From Bugulina stolonifera (taxonomy: Eukaryota; Bryozoa; Gymnolaemata; Cheilostomatida; Bugulidae): DNA of 64,000 nt. Each line of letters starts with the position of its first letter. Positions within the stretch are counted from its first letter, which is position 1. The translations under genes were made by a program, and so were the position numbers. The notes below the pieces were generated by a model that had not been told where the DNA came from, ran no database searches, and worked only from the letters and a program-made list of their open reading frames with translations. The stretch is from assembly GCA_935421135.1 (NCBI GenBank), contig OW285188.1, positions 27,626,433 to 27,690,432 on the forward strand. The letters are read 5' to 3'. Positions 32,701 to 43,578 of this stretch are shown here, one piece after another.

Positions 32701-34403
32701 TGCTATGTAGTGGACGAATTGACGAATGCACTTCGTTCCATCCTTGCTGTCGACACTCCTCACAAAGCACTTGGCCTGCTCAAACCCCGGGACGTTAGAA
32801 CATACAGATATGCTCAGTAACTCGTGTCTTGCACTAAAAGTCATTGTGGAGGTGTTAGTTTGTAGGTTGTCTTTTGGCATGAAGCATTCAATATCATAGG
32901 TGATATAGTAGGGGTAGTATAAGAGGTCGGGGTTCACCACCTCTATTCCCGCCACTCGCTTGAGTTTTGTGAATATGGTTGGCGGGGGTCCAAACGTTCC
33001 ACCAGGGAAAACAAACACCGATGCTTCCTCTGGCGAGCACTTATGTCGCCGTAGGCTGGACAAACGTGTGAAAGCGCCATCGCACAACTTGCAGGTGAAA
33101 CATCTGGCAAACGAATCAACATTCTTTATCCAGCTGAAGTGTTTTTCGTACATGTTGACAAAGAGTTTACGGGCTTTGTTTCGTGCCCCAGATGACCAAA
33201 CTATCGGAGCTACCCCCTCATCAGTTAGGCAGAAGACTATTATAGATATGTCAAAATGATCTTCCAAGGCCAGCAGATCACTCGCGCCCACCCCGGGAAA
33301 GTCTGACAAAGTTGATGAGGGTGGGGAAGAAGATCTAGATTGTCTCATGTATTGTTTAAACAAGCGATGTGTTGTGGTCTGAGAGGGGCGATGACAGCAA
33401 CATCCCTTCTTTGGGTCGCAGTTACAGTCATACATCATGGCCAAACATCTAAAGAAACACAATTTGTCTGGGTAGGGACGGGCACCTCCTCTGGCCCAAA
33501 AGTCTACATCTAGTGCTATCACATGTCGGTTGTTAAGTATGTAGTCTGGGAGTTTGCTCACTACACCACCCACCTTGCCAATCTCTAGGAGTTTATAGAT
33601 GTAGAATGTCAGATTCGCAATGTGACGTAAAGCCCAAGCGGTGTTCGGTCTCCTTTGTGCTGACCTCTCTCTCAAGTCGAGCTCCTGCACAGATTCGCAA
33701 AACTCTCTCATCTCATTCTCTGCTCTGATCAGTCTTGGCTTGGGGAAGAACGCGGCATTGTTGCTTGATGAGTGAAAGTAGCGCAACTCTCCACTGGTCT
33801 TATGCTCGAGGATGACTCCAGCGCTACAGTTAATCTTCACAGTACAAGGTACTCTCTTCCACATCGCTCTCAATTTAGTCCACACCTCTTCATCTCCTTC
33901 ATCTTCACATTCCCCTCTCCACACTCGAACGTTGAGAATGTCTTCTACAGGACGAGAGTGTATTGTGGACCTGATCGAGCTCCAATAGCGGGCTAGTAGC
34001 ACCCCCATCTCATCCCCCTCTTCAGCTGTTGGAGGTTTGGACCAGAAAACATCATCAAACTTCTCTGCATCCCCCTCATCTTTTTCCGCCTTGGCCTCGC
34101 TATGAAATCGTCTCATGTGATGACCTAGCTTTCTCCTCCCATCAAAACACCCACCACAAACCGGGCACTTGTGTGGGTGAGCCTGTGCATGCATTCTCTT
34201 CGTGTGCCTGTCTAGAGAAAACGCTGTTTTGAGAACCAGACCGCATAGTTGACAAGTGTGCTCGGCCTGACGAGAGCTCTCCCCCCCTATAAAAATACAA
34301 AATAGTAGGGTGTAAGTTATTCTTTTACCTCATACTACTATTAGCAATCCACAATTGTTACCAACTACCTCATTTAGCACTAACCTTTTTTACTTGTTGA
34401 CAT
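29737..34403 (-). CDS. Protein-primed family B DNA polymerase (pPolB) of the mobile element, 4 exons, 1453 residues
   Basis: Replicates the element from its ends using a protein primer (family knowledge). Exons on the minus strand: 34403-34385, 34286-30604, 30503-30412, 30304-29737, with phases that fit; the intron after 30604 has a GC donor (GCAAGT). Landmarks (approximate residues): C2H2 zinc fingers near 20 (CQLC), 46 (CPVC) and 398 (CKLC); a LCFFRCLA segment before them; exonuclease motifs YDIEC (468), GFNSQKYDL (602) and YNNLD (736); polymerase motif A DANALYLY (867); an inserted HGCYWHGHEC...WEA block (956-1007); motif B GNSAYG (1178); motif C MDTDSAY (about 1277); KTY; C-terminal DGVSTSPIEC. 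All catalytic acidic residues appear intact, so the gene looks functional. The start chosen keeps the first zinc finger; a start at 34194 would lose it. Confidence 0.93.
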
Positions 34404-34632
34404 CTCTGATCAGGTGCTGACTAGTAGGTAGGTGTCTCTGTTTAGTCTCCCTATAAAAAATATATAGTAGTAGGGTGTAAGTTAATTTTTTTTGTTTTTG
34501 GCTCAATAGCGTTATATACAATAGACACTTCACAATTGCTGCCGATTACCCTATTTAGCACTAACCTTATGTTGTACTTGTTGACATCTCTGATCAGGTG
34601 CTGACTAGTAGGTAGCTGTCTCTGTTTACTCT
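34287..34632. repeat. Tandem duplication of the polymerase 5' exon and intron
   Basis: Two diverged copies (34287-34451 and 34452-34632) share TAGTAGGGTGTAAGTTA, TTTAGCACTAACCTT and TTGACATCTCTGATCAGGTG blocks. Each contains, on the minus strand, an ATG-bearing exon flanked by acceptor TTTTATAG and donor GGTTAGTGC. The copy near the gene (exon 34450-34385) opens in frame into the large exon; the other reads ATGTCAACAAGTACAACATAA and so stops after six codons. Confidence 0.75.
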
Positions 34633-34748
34633 CACTCTGTTGACCAGAGGCTGATTGTTCATACTGCTAGAGTGAGAAACTCATACCTTAAATAGTAGTA
34701 TTCAGTGGGCGGAGTCTAACCATTTCCCCACCCTTGGCAATACCACCC

Positions 34749-35512
34749 CGATGTGAATCCGATGCATCCCGATGTGAATCCGAAGCTTCCCGATGCATCC
34801 CGATGTGATTCCGAAGCTTCCCGATGCATCCCGATGTGAATCCGAAGCTTCCCGATGCATCCCGATGTGAATCCGAAGCTTCCCGATGCATCCCGATGTG
34901 ATTCCGAAGCTTCCCGATGCATCCCGATGTGAATCCGAAGCTTCCCGATGCATCCCGATGTGATTCCGAAGCTTCCCGATGCATCCCGATGTGAATCCGA
35001 AGCTTCCCGATGCATCCCGATGTGATTCCGAAGCTTCCCGATGCATCCCGATGCATCCCGATGCACCCCGATGTGAATTGACACATCGGGACACATCGGG
35101 ATGCATCGGGAAGCTTCGGAATCACATCGGGATGCATCGGGAAGCTTCGGAATCACATCGGGATGTATCGGGAAGCTTCGGATTCACATCGGGATGCATC
35201 GGGAAGCTTCGGAATCACATCGGGATGCATCGGGATGCATCGGGAAGCTTCGGAATCACATCGGGATGCATCGGGAAGCTTCGGAATCACATCGGGATGC
35301 ATCGGGAAGCTTCGGATTCACATCGGGATGCATCGGGAAGCTTCGGAATCACATCGGGATGCATCGGGATGCATCGGGAAGCTTCGGAATCACATCGGGA
35401 TGCATCGGGAAGCTTCGGATTCACATCGGGATGCATCGGGAAGCTTCGGAATCACATCGGGATGCATCGGGAAGCTTCGGATTCACATCGGGATGCATCG
35501 GGACACATTGGG
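34749..35512. repeat. Giant palindromic array of 31-bp units between the two divergent element genes
   Basis: Left arm (about 34749-35085) has tandem units of CCCGATGTGAATCCGAAGCT plus TCCCGATGCAT; the right arm (about 35086-35512) has the same unit in reverse complement. The unit itself contains two perfect 8-bp palindromes, GAAGCTTC and GATGCATC, and alternates between GTGAATCCG and GTGATTCCG variants. It lies between the start regions of the polymerase and OB-fold genes, so it is placed to act as a bidirectional promoter element, replication origin or protein-binding iteron array (inference). Open frames in all directions here are repeat artefacts. Confidence 0.95.
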
Positions 35513-35553
35513 ATTGGATAATAAAAAGGGAGGAGTCAAGAAATGAGCAGATG

Positions 35554-35559
35554 TATAAA
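35554..35559 (+). promoter_or_regulatory. TATA box of the plus-strand element gene
   Basis: TATAAA in GATGTATAAAGGGAG, 84 bp before the ATG at 35643, directly after the palindromic array. Confidence 0.65.
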
Positions 35560-35642
35560 GGGAGAGTGGGATCACAGTCTCAGCATTCAAAGTTCAGCAC
35601 ATCACTACTGTACAGGAACACTACTACAATAGTACATTATCA

Positions 35643-36963
35643 ATGGATACTGACAACATAGTCCAGAACCAAGAAGAGTTATTTGCGGGCTTAACGGACT
35701 CACAAATGGATGGAATTATTGAAGAAGAAGAGTGCAGTCAGAAGAGGAAAGAAGAGGTGGATGCGTTAAAAGAGGCACGGAAGAAGGGGAAAATAATAGG
35801 AGTGGGGAGTCTTGCCCGAAAGGATCTTTCTAACATGGCGGACTCTCCGTCCTCCCCGGAGCGGGCCTCGGATAGGGGCGAGACCACAACAACCAAGAAG
35901 AGGAAGAACCCAAAAGGAGATGAAATCTGTGCTAAGAAAAAAAAGAAACCCCAGGTGATTGTAATATCAGATGATGATGATGATGATGATGGCCACGGAG
36001 CCGATACGGCTACGGAAGAAATGGATGGTGGTGAGACGACGAAGGGAAAAAAAGCTACCAAGTCCCCTTGCAAGGGGAAGAAAAAGAGCGGGGGACTAAG
36101 CCTGGAGAAAGCTCGTGCAGTGGCGGCAACCCTAATGTAAGTAGCCCTATTCGTATATCTATAAATTACCGTACTATCTTTCTCCCGTTTAACCACTTTG
36201 TCGGATCTATATACACCACTTTCATTATTGTAGGAGCATGGGAGCGGAGAAGAGGAGCTCTCTGCAGACAACGGTGAAGCTGTCGGAGCTAGAGCCAGGA
36301 ACTGTGCTAGAAGTGAGTGGAGGTTCGGTGGTTGAAACGGCATTCGGAAAAGCATTCTTAGCCAGGGCAAGCTATGTGGATGACAAGGGGATGAGACATT
36401 GCATCAGCTTTCACACCAACATTCGTCACGCCATGCCCAAGCTAGCGGATGTCAAAGAAGAGGAGCTAAAGGACCTTACCCTTCCACCTAGGATCATGGT
36501 GTACTTGGGACAGCAGGAGACCGCTAAAGGACAAAACACATTCAACCGTATCGAGAGCGTGTGCTCCCTGCCAGGAGCAGCCATGAAAAAGCTGGCCGGT
36601 GACTTGAGAAAGAAGACCTTGGCCCAGTTGGAAGAATTTTTTCGAGTGCAAACGCTATCTTCCTTCCCCGTTGGTTCTGTGCTGGTGGTGACCGCGCTCC
36701 GACCCACATACGTCCCAAGATGCGGTGATGGTGATAATGCGAGCAACTCCATTGCCACCTACGAGTGCCGGATTGGAAACGAAGAAAAAAAGGGAGAAGT
36801 CTTCCTTCCGGGACGTCTGGCAGTTTCGATGAAAGAGCTCCTCCCCTCCGTGATGGTGTACAAGGGACAGAAGACTTCCAAGAGCGGGAGAACATTCTAC
36901 GATTGTGCCATTCTAGACTCCATCCTCGGCGAGCGTCTCCTCCCCGCCACTGCACAGTTTTGA
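35643..36963 (+). CDS. Putative tandem OB-fold single-strand-DNA-binding protein of the mobile element, 2 exons
   Basis: Exons 35643-36136 and 36234-36963 join in phase (407 residues). The first 165 residues are charged and probably disordered, with basic clusters that look like nuclear localisation signals (KKRKNPKG, KKKKKPQ, GKKKKSGG) and an acidic run of seven Asp preceded by VIVIS, like a SUMO-interacting motif. The C-terminal half shows two related copies of one domain: LEPGTVLEVSGGSV...PPRIMVYLGQQETAKGQNTF and FPVGSVLVVTALRP...LPSVMVYKGQKTSKSGRTFY. Beta-rich repeats of this size with a small-residue turn and a terminal strand suggest OB folds. Divergent from the polymerase and sharing the central array, it is a natural candidate for the replication single-strand-binding protein; a terminal protein is the alternative. 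No homologue was recognised. Confidence 0.7.
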
Positions 36964-36994
36964 GGCAAAAACTTTTGTCATTCACACTCATTCG

Positions 36995-37395
36995 TGTCTA
37001 CTTATCAATTGATTTTATATTATTACTCTCAAACTCGTGTATCGTTAGCCTTACTCATATTTTTCATAGTCGTATATCGGTTTTTATCGATTGATTTTAT
37101 ATTATTACTCTCAAACGTATTGAAAATTAAAACAAACTCGTGTATCATTACCCTTACTCATATTTTTCATAGTCGTATATCAAGTTTTTTATCGCTTGAT
37201 TTTATATTATTACTCTCAAACGTATTGAAAATTAAAACAAACTCGCGTATCATTACCCTTACTCATATTTTTCGTAGTCACATATCAAGTTTTTTATCGA
37301 TTGATTTTATATTATTACTCTCAAACGCATTGAAAATTAAAACAAACTCGTGTATCATTACCCTGACTCATATTTTCATAGTCGTATATCATCTA
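36995..37395. repeat. Subterminal repeats, about 110-bp unit, nearly 4 copies
   Basis: Units containing TGATTTTATATTATTACTCT and ACTCATATTTTTCATAGTCG lie between the stop codon of the OB-fold gene and the right inverted repeat. AT-rich, unlike the repeat it borders. Confidence 0.9.
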
Positions 37396-37415
37396 TTCTA
37401 GAATACATCACACAC

Positions 37416-37960
37416 CATTACTCTAACCCGTATTTTCCTTCGCTTCACCCTACTCCAGCCGACGGTCCGCCCGCGAGGGTCGCGACGGGTCGTTGGGGCG
37501 GGAGGGCGGGGGAGGGGCGGGGGATGGGCGGGGGGGAGGGCGGCGTGGGGCCACGGCTGGACTCGCGAACGAGAACCGCCGCGAGGCGGAGGGCGAGGCG
37601 GAGGGGTTTGGGGTGGGGAGGGGTGGGGAGGGGCGGGGACGGGTGGAGGGAGGACGGGTGGGGTTCGCGGGGCGGGGGGGCGCGCGCGTACGCGCGCGCC
37701 CCCTCGCCCGAGCCGTGGGACGGGGCGAGGGGTTTGCTCTTTAGACTGGGTTCCGCGGAACAGCCGATGAGGTTTTTGAAACCCCACCCGCGATGGGGGG
37801 GAGTAGGTTCTAGGGCTTTGCACATAGAGTGAGGTTTAGGGGAGAGGAGGGGCGAGAGGACGGGTGGGGTGGTCGTCCGCCCGGGGAGTTTTTGGATCTA
37901 GGGCTAATACGACGCGGAAAGGGCCGGGTGTCTGTGTAGATCTGCACTGACTATACTACT
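37416..37960 (-). repeat. Right terminal inverted repeat
   Basis: Reverse complement of the left repeat; similarity stops exactly at AGAGTAATG (37416), after which left and right differ. Confidence 0.92.
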
Positions 37961-37966
37961 CGCATT
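37961..37966 (+). repeat. Right 6-bp target site duplication
   Basis: CGCATT follows the right terminus (GACTATACTACT) and matches 25394-25399. Confidence 0.9.
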
Positions 37967-38232
37967 ATGTAGCACTTTCAGTCAGCTGAGTAATAGGGTT
38001 GAGAGACCCTGAGACCATGAGACTCCAGCTGCTCTAAATACTACTATTATATTATATACCATTACACAAGGCTATAGACACAATATCGTATATATAATGT
38101 ATGTGCAATGATTATTGTATGTGGTGTATTTAGTATAATATACTGCATCAGGGTGATATACTGGGAGTTACACTCTCCCTGTATAGGGAAGTGTACTGCA
38201 GCATGCGAGTCTCTCATAGATCTCAATCTGTA

Positions 38233-38480
38233 GCCACTACAGTAGACACTACAGTAGACACTACAGTAGACACTACAGTAGACACTACAGTAGACACTAC
38301 AGTAGACACTACAGTATACACTACAGTAGACACTACAGTATACACTACAGTATACACTACAGTAGACACTACAGTAGACACTACAGTAGACACTACAGTA
38401 GACACTACAGTAGACACTACAGTAGACACTACAGTAGACACTACAGTAGACACTACAGTAGACACTACAGTAGACACTGG
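38233..38480. repeat. 12-bp repeat, about 20 copies
   Basis: ACACTACAGTAG tandem units with a few ACACTACAGTAT variants. Confidence 0.95.
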
Positions 38481-38561
38481 TACCACACTTTATCATGTTG
38501 TCATATTCAGGTAGTGCAGTCTATTGAAATAACTCAGTAGTGGGGACAAACATGGCCATTT

Positions 38562-38718
38562 GTCTATTTATAATATTATAATTGTGTCCCATTTATAATA
38601 TTATAATTGTGTCCCATTTATAATATTATAATTGTGTCCCATTTATAATATTATAGTTGTGTCCCATTTATAATATTATAGTTGTGTCCCATTTATAATA
38701 TTATAGTTGTGTCCCATT
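38562..38718. repeat. 26-bp repeat, 6 copies
   Basis: Units of CATTTATAATATTATAATTG plus TGTCCC; the first three carry ATAATTG and the last three ATAGTTG. Confidence 0.95.
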
Positions 38719-40336
38719 TGGAAACTTTAAATATTTAACATTCAACAAAGTTTTACATTTCCTAAGTTTGATGGAATATGTGATTGCCATGCTAGATGAA
38801 ATCATTGTAATATTTACTGCCAGCATGTTGTACAGTTATTAGTGGACTACTTACAGATGTATCTGGGTTGCCTAATGTGTACAAATGTCTAGTTTATGAT
38901 TCAACATTGACCAAAGAAGCCTGACCTATAAGATCATATTAACCTGAAAATAATACTTTTGTTTTTGGTCAAGAATATTAGTCTAGTGTCTATGCATGTT
39001 GCTTGCACATATAGTACAGGACTATGTAACATTTGGGCCTAGTGGTACATATTATATAGTATAGAGGCCTAGTGGTACATATATAGTACAGGCCTAGTGG
39101 TACACATAGTGCAGGTCTAGTGGTAATAGTGTAGCTGTGCATAAGGACAAACTGCAAGTCTCTGATCTATCATCATTAAAACTCACCAAATACTTGAAAT
39201 GTTTATTAATTAATTATAAGCAGTAAGATTTAATAATTACCTGTTGATGAAATGATTGTTACTTTTAATAACTTAATGCATGATAATAATCATATATATT
39301 AACAAATGAATATGAATATTATTTGATGAAATTTTAGCCTCAGGCTGCTCTCCAATACACTTTATAATGTAACATAACCATTGTACCTAATCATTACATT
39401 GAGAGGAGAGTAGATTTCACGATTGCTTTTTGTTGATACTGTTTCTCTTGTTTGCCTAGATAGATTAATCTCCACAATATTTTTATTGAATACTAAAATT
39501 TTCCCATACAGCTTGAAGAAAAATCAATTGTGAGTAAAGGGATAACATTTGATTGAAGTTTTACGGCACACGCTGCTACATTACACACAATATTATAGCT
39601 TCTCAAATAACGGCACGTGGCCCTTAGTCTACCTGAGCTAATGTATTGTGCTTATTGGTCAAACATAGAAGCATCGAGTTAAACACTTATGTAAACAATC
39701 TCTATTAAACTGATGACCTCAGTTGTGAGTAACAAGAGGAATAAAAGATTAATTGGAGAATCCATAATTCTTTCTTCTATGTTGTCATGTAAAATCTACA
39801 TTTTAAGGTGTCAATCTTGGGTCCCTAACAAACCGATTGACAGCTGCTAGCAAAACTGTTTTTGTTCTGGTGGTAATAATTTGGCATTTCGAGTAAGATA
39901 TTCACCACCAAACTGCAATAGTAAATACTGCAGCACTGCCTATGCTGATCCATGATGTGACACTTTGTGCTTGGTGCTTGCTATAATGTGACAATCCGTG
40001 CTTGGTGCTTGCTATAATGTGACAATCCGTGCTTGGTGCTTGGCTCAATATATAATGCACTATTTTTTAATTACACTTTTAATATCACTATAGATGTTTG
40101 ACCAAAGCGAGGGCAGATATAATACATATACAAGTACATGTTTCTAAAATATACTGTGAACAAATGTCAGAGTATAATATACTGGTGCACTTGTGTATAT
40201 ATTATTGTAGAGTGTATGTTATATACATGTGATTTGATGTGTTCCCTCACATCTCACCAATTGACTAATTCATTCCTAACAAGTCCTAATTTTCACCATG
40301 GCTAAAAATAAGGAGAGTCTTTCTTGTAGAGGCCTG

Positions 40337-40650
40337 ACTTTCCAAACCCACGAGGTACTGGAGGTAATACCCGAGTCCTCCCCCAGTACCAGTTAACCCA
40401 CGAGGTACTGGAGGTAATACCCAGTCCTCTCCCAGTACCAGTTAACCCACGAGGTACTGGAGGTAATACATATGAGTCCTCCCCCAGTACCAATTAACCC
40501 ACGAGGTACTGGAGGTAATACATATGAGTCCTCCCCCAGTACCAATTAACCCACGAGGTACTGGAGGTAATACATATGAGTCCTCCCCCAGTACCAATTA
40601 ACCCACGAGGTACTGGAGGTAATACCTGAGTCCTCCCCCAGTACCAGTTA
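40337..40650. repeat. About 52-bp minisatellite, 6 copies
   Basis: Units contain CCACGAGGTACTGGAGGTAA and TCCTCCCCCAGTACCA, the latter nearly complementary to the former (GGTACTGG/CCAGTACC), so each unit can fold into a hairpin. Confidence 0.9.
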
Positions 40651-42129
40651 GTCTTCTTAGTTCTTCCTCATCTTCTCTATCTGTAATCTCTAGGTTGTAG
40701 CCTATCTTTACTTCTTATATACACTGCATGTATAAACTTGCTTTGAGTATATGATTGACTATTATTTTCATGTACTGTAGTAGGTCCAATAGTAGTTCAG
40801 GATAAAAGTGTATATTATAAACATAGATATTAACTTTGTATAGTGCTAACCACAATATACTATTATATTATTTAATTTACATGCCATACTTTCTGTTTTT
40901 TGTTTCTGTTCCTGAAGTAAAGGATATGCCTAAGTAAATTAGGAAGAAATTATATGAATGTAAAACAAGGCAAGGAAATGTACCAATTGTTAAGTAATTC
41001 CTTTATAAGGTGGCCTACGGACGGTGTGCAGGTAAAGAGTAATCACTTGTATATTAATTTATTACCTGTAGCTTTGGTCACCTACACACCACAAGGGGAA
41101 CGGTAGTGTTTATTCCGCATTCTACCCTGTGGATTTTATGGAACACAGGCAATGGTGATAGTGTTATAGGTAGTGGTATGAATGGCGGCAGGATGGCTGG
41201 ATTCCTTCCTCTACGGCAGCTGTCGACAGCGCTGATTTATTGATCACTAAAACTTTCTATACTACTTGTTCAAATTAAAAGCAAATTTAGAGTGGAAATC
41301 GATATGGAGTTGGTTGGTAACAGGAAATAACCTGTTGGCGAATTAAAAGGCCCATATCCTTTGGAGAGACTAGCTATTTCCTATTGACTTACAATGGTAT
41401 ATGAAACATAATAACTGAAGGATCAATGTAACTAACAATATATTATAGACCATAATATACAATATATACAGTATAATAGACTATATACAGTATATACAGT
41501 ATAACGCTGCTGCTGTGAAAATACGATAATACTGATAATATATTCTTCAAGTTGGATATGAATAGAATATGGAACAAAATGTAATTCTTCATTTCTAATA
41601 ACTTTGCAGTAAATACAAAAACTAATTAAATACAAAACTTGGAATAAAATAAATAATTACATGTGAGGAGAGAAGCGGCTACTTGAAACTGATAAAGAAA
41701 ATACATTTATTGATTTGTTACCTCTTGGTGATAAAATGCACCGAGATAGAGTATGCAGTAAGTCAGGGATAGTTCCTATGTCTATATACTGTATATAACA
41801 AGATAACAATAGGGTCAACATTTCAATTTCATAAGAATAATGTCACTTCTTTCATCATTTGTCAATTTTAAGCGGCATGGGAATTGCAAGATGTTAACTA
41901 AAGATGCCGTGTTTATTTCTATCCTATAGAACTGAAGTAACAACTTGAAGATGATGATATTAAACCCAACAGCTCATCACAAATATCCAAATGCATTTTT
42001 ATTTTAGCATTCATTTCAGTCTGAGAATTTATATTTATATTTATATTTATATGTGGTTTCTTCTTCTAAAGACAAAATTGTAAAATCAAACTTATAGATT
42101 TAAAGAATGTGTTAAGCAGTATAGTCTGT

Positions 42130-42615
42130 AGATTTACATACGAGTATATACAAGTGTGGTGTAGATATACATACGAGTATATACAAGTGTGGTGTAGATA
42201 TACGTACGAGTATATACAAGTGTGGTGTAGATATACGTACGAGTATATACAGGTGTGGTGTAGATATACGTACGAGTATATACAAGTGTGGTGTAGATAT
42301 ACGTACGAGTATATACAAGTGTGGTGTAGATATACGTACGAGTATATACAAGTGTGGTGTAGATATACATACGAGTATATACAAGTGTGGTGTAGATATA
42401 CATACGAGTATATACAAGTGTGGTGTAGATATACATACGAGTATATACAAGTGTGGTGTAGATATAGGGAGAACAGAAATATAAATACATACGAGTATAT
42501 ACAAGTGTGGTGTAGATATAGCAAGAACAGAAATATAAATACATACGAGTATATACAAGTGTGGTGTAGATATAGTGGGAACAGAAATATAAATACATAC
42601 GAGTATATACAAGTG
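42130..42615. repeat. 33-bp minisatellite, with three longer end units
   Basis: About ten 33-bp copies of ATACGAGTATATACAAGTGT plus GGTGTAGATATAC, then copies extended by a GGGAACAGAAATATAAATAC insertion. Confidence 0.95.
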
Positions 42616-43149
42616 TACATAGCACTTAGTAAATAAATAACTAAGTACAGCGTGAATAAATGTCTTACAATCTTGTGGTAAATTCCCAGCACGTTCTACG
42701 CCATGACTAGTAGGTCTGGACTATGCAGTGTCCCATTTACATGATGTAGAGATATTTTCCTTAGCATTATATGTACTGCATGCCAAGCTTTATTTAGCTA
42801 TAGGTTTGAACCAATGTATAAATCTTACCCATATTTTCTGTGATGTTCCTTATTTTAGATGTAGATCATATTAATGTAAATGGTTTACAATTACATAAGT
42901 ATATAATAGTCTCTTCTTTCAGCCAAAGATTCACAGGACTGCCAGGTAGACTGGAGCAGTCTCCTCCTCCCCTCCCCCTCCCCCCGCCACTGATGTTCAG
43001 TTTGCTAGATAGAGATTGGGGAGGTCCCTCCACCACCACTGAATATCGAATTAAAGCTAACTAGAGACACCTGGGTCTGGGCTAAAGTAAACAGACAAAA
43101 GTTTGGGCAAGAAAAAAATTTTTACTGGATCAAACTTTAGGTAAGACAT

Positions 43150-43578
43150 ATGCCCACCTTTCCCCTGTCTGTTACAGCCCACCTTTCTCCGGTCTGTTAT
43201 AGCCCACCTTCCCCCTGTTTGTTATAGCCCACCTTTCCCCTGTTTGTTATAGCCCACCTTTCCTCTGTCTGTTACAGCCCACCTTCCCCCTGTTCGTTAT
43301 AGCCCACCTTTCCCCTGTCTGTTACAGCCCACCTTTCCCCTGCCTGTTATAGCCCACCTTTCCCCTGTCTGTTATAGCCCACCTTCCCCCTGTTTGTTAT
43401 AGCCCACCTTCCCCCTATTTGTTATAGCCCACCTTTCCCCTGTCTGTTATAGCCCACCTTTCCCCTGTCTGTTATAACCCACCTTTCCCCTGTCTGTTAT
43501 AGCCCACCTTTCCCCTGTTTGTTATAGCCCACCTTTCCCCTGTTTGTTATAGCCCACCTTTCCCCTGTCTGCTACAGC
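43150..43578. repeat. 25-bp pyrimidine-rich minisatellite, about 17 copies
   Basis: Units of CCACCTTTCCCCTGTCTGTT plus ATAGC, with T/C variants. The strand is markedly pyrimidine-biased. Confidence 0.95.

Larger units (their letters stand above)
25400..37960. mobile_element. Polinton/Maverick-like protein-primed DNA transposon, 12.6 kb with an internal duplication
   Basis: Virus-like self-synthesising transposon family, judged from four signals: long terminal inverted repeats (544/545 bp) starting AGTAGTATAGTC; a perfect 6-bp flanking duplication; a protein-primed family B DNA polymerase gene; and a second, divergent gene. Without the repeated left end the unit is 9.65 kb (28312-37960), short for Polintons (usually 15-20 kb), and I see no retroviral-type integrase, capsid genes, packaging ATPase or protease. 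Composition differs sharply from the host: the inverted repeats are GC-rich, the host AT-rich. It could be a reduced Polinton moved by integrase supplied from another copy, or a related lineage using another integration route. Confidence 0.88.

Noticed and set aside
34688..35661. Several frames of 130-186 codons with HRDASGSFG-type repeats
   Set aside because: Both strands and several frames are open because of the 31-bp palindromic array. It lies upstream of a real TATA box and start.
42913..43063. Possible exon after TCTTCTTTCAG, reading a Pro-rich peptide ending in EYRIKAN
   Set aside because: Good acceptor and an open frame to a stop, but no upstream exon or homology could be found in the intergenic region.
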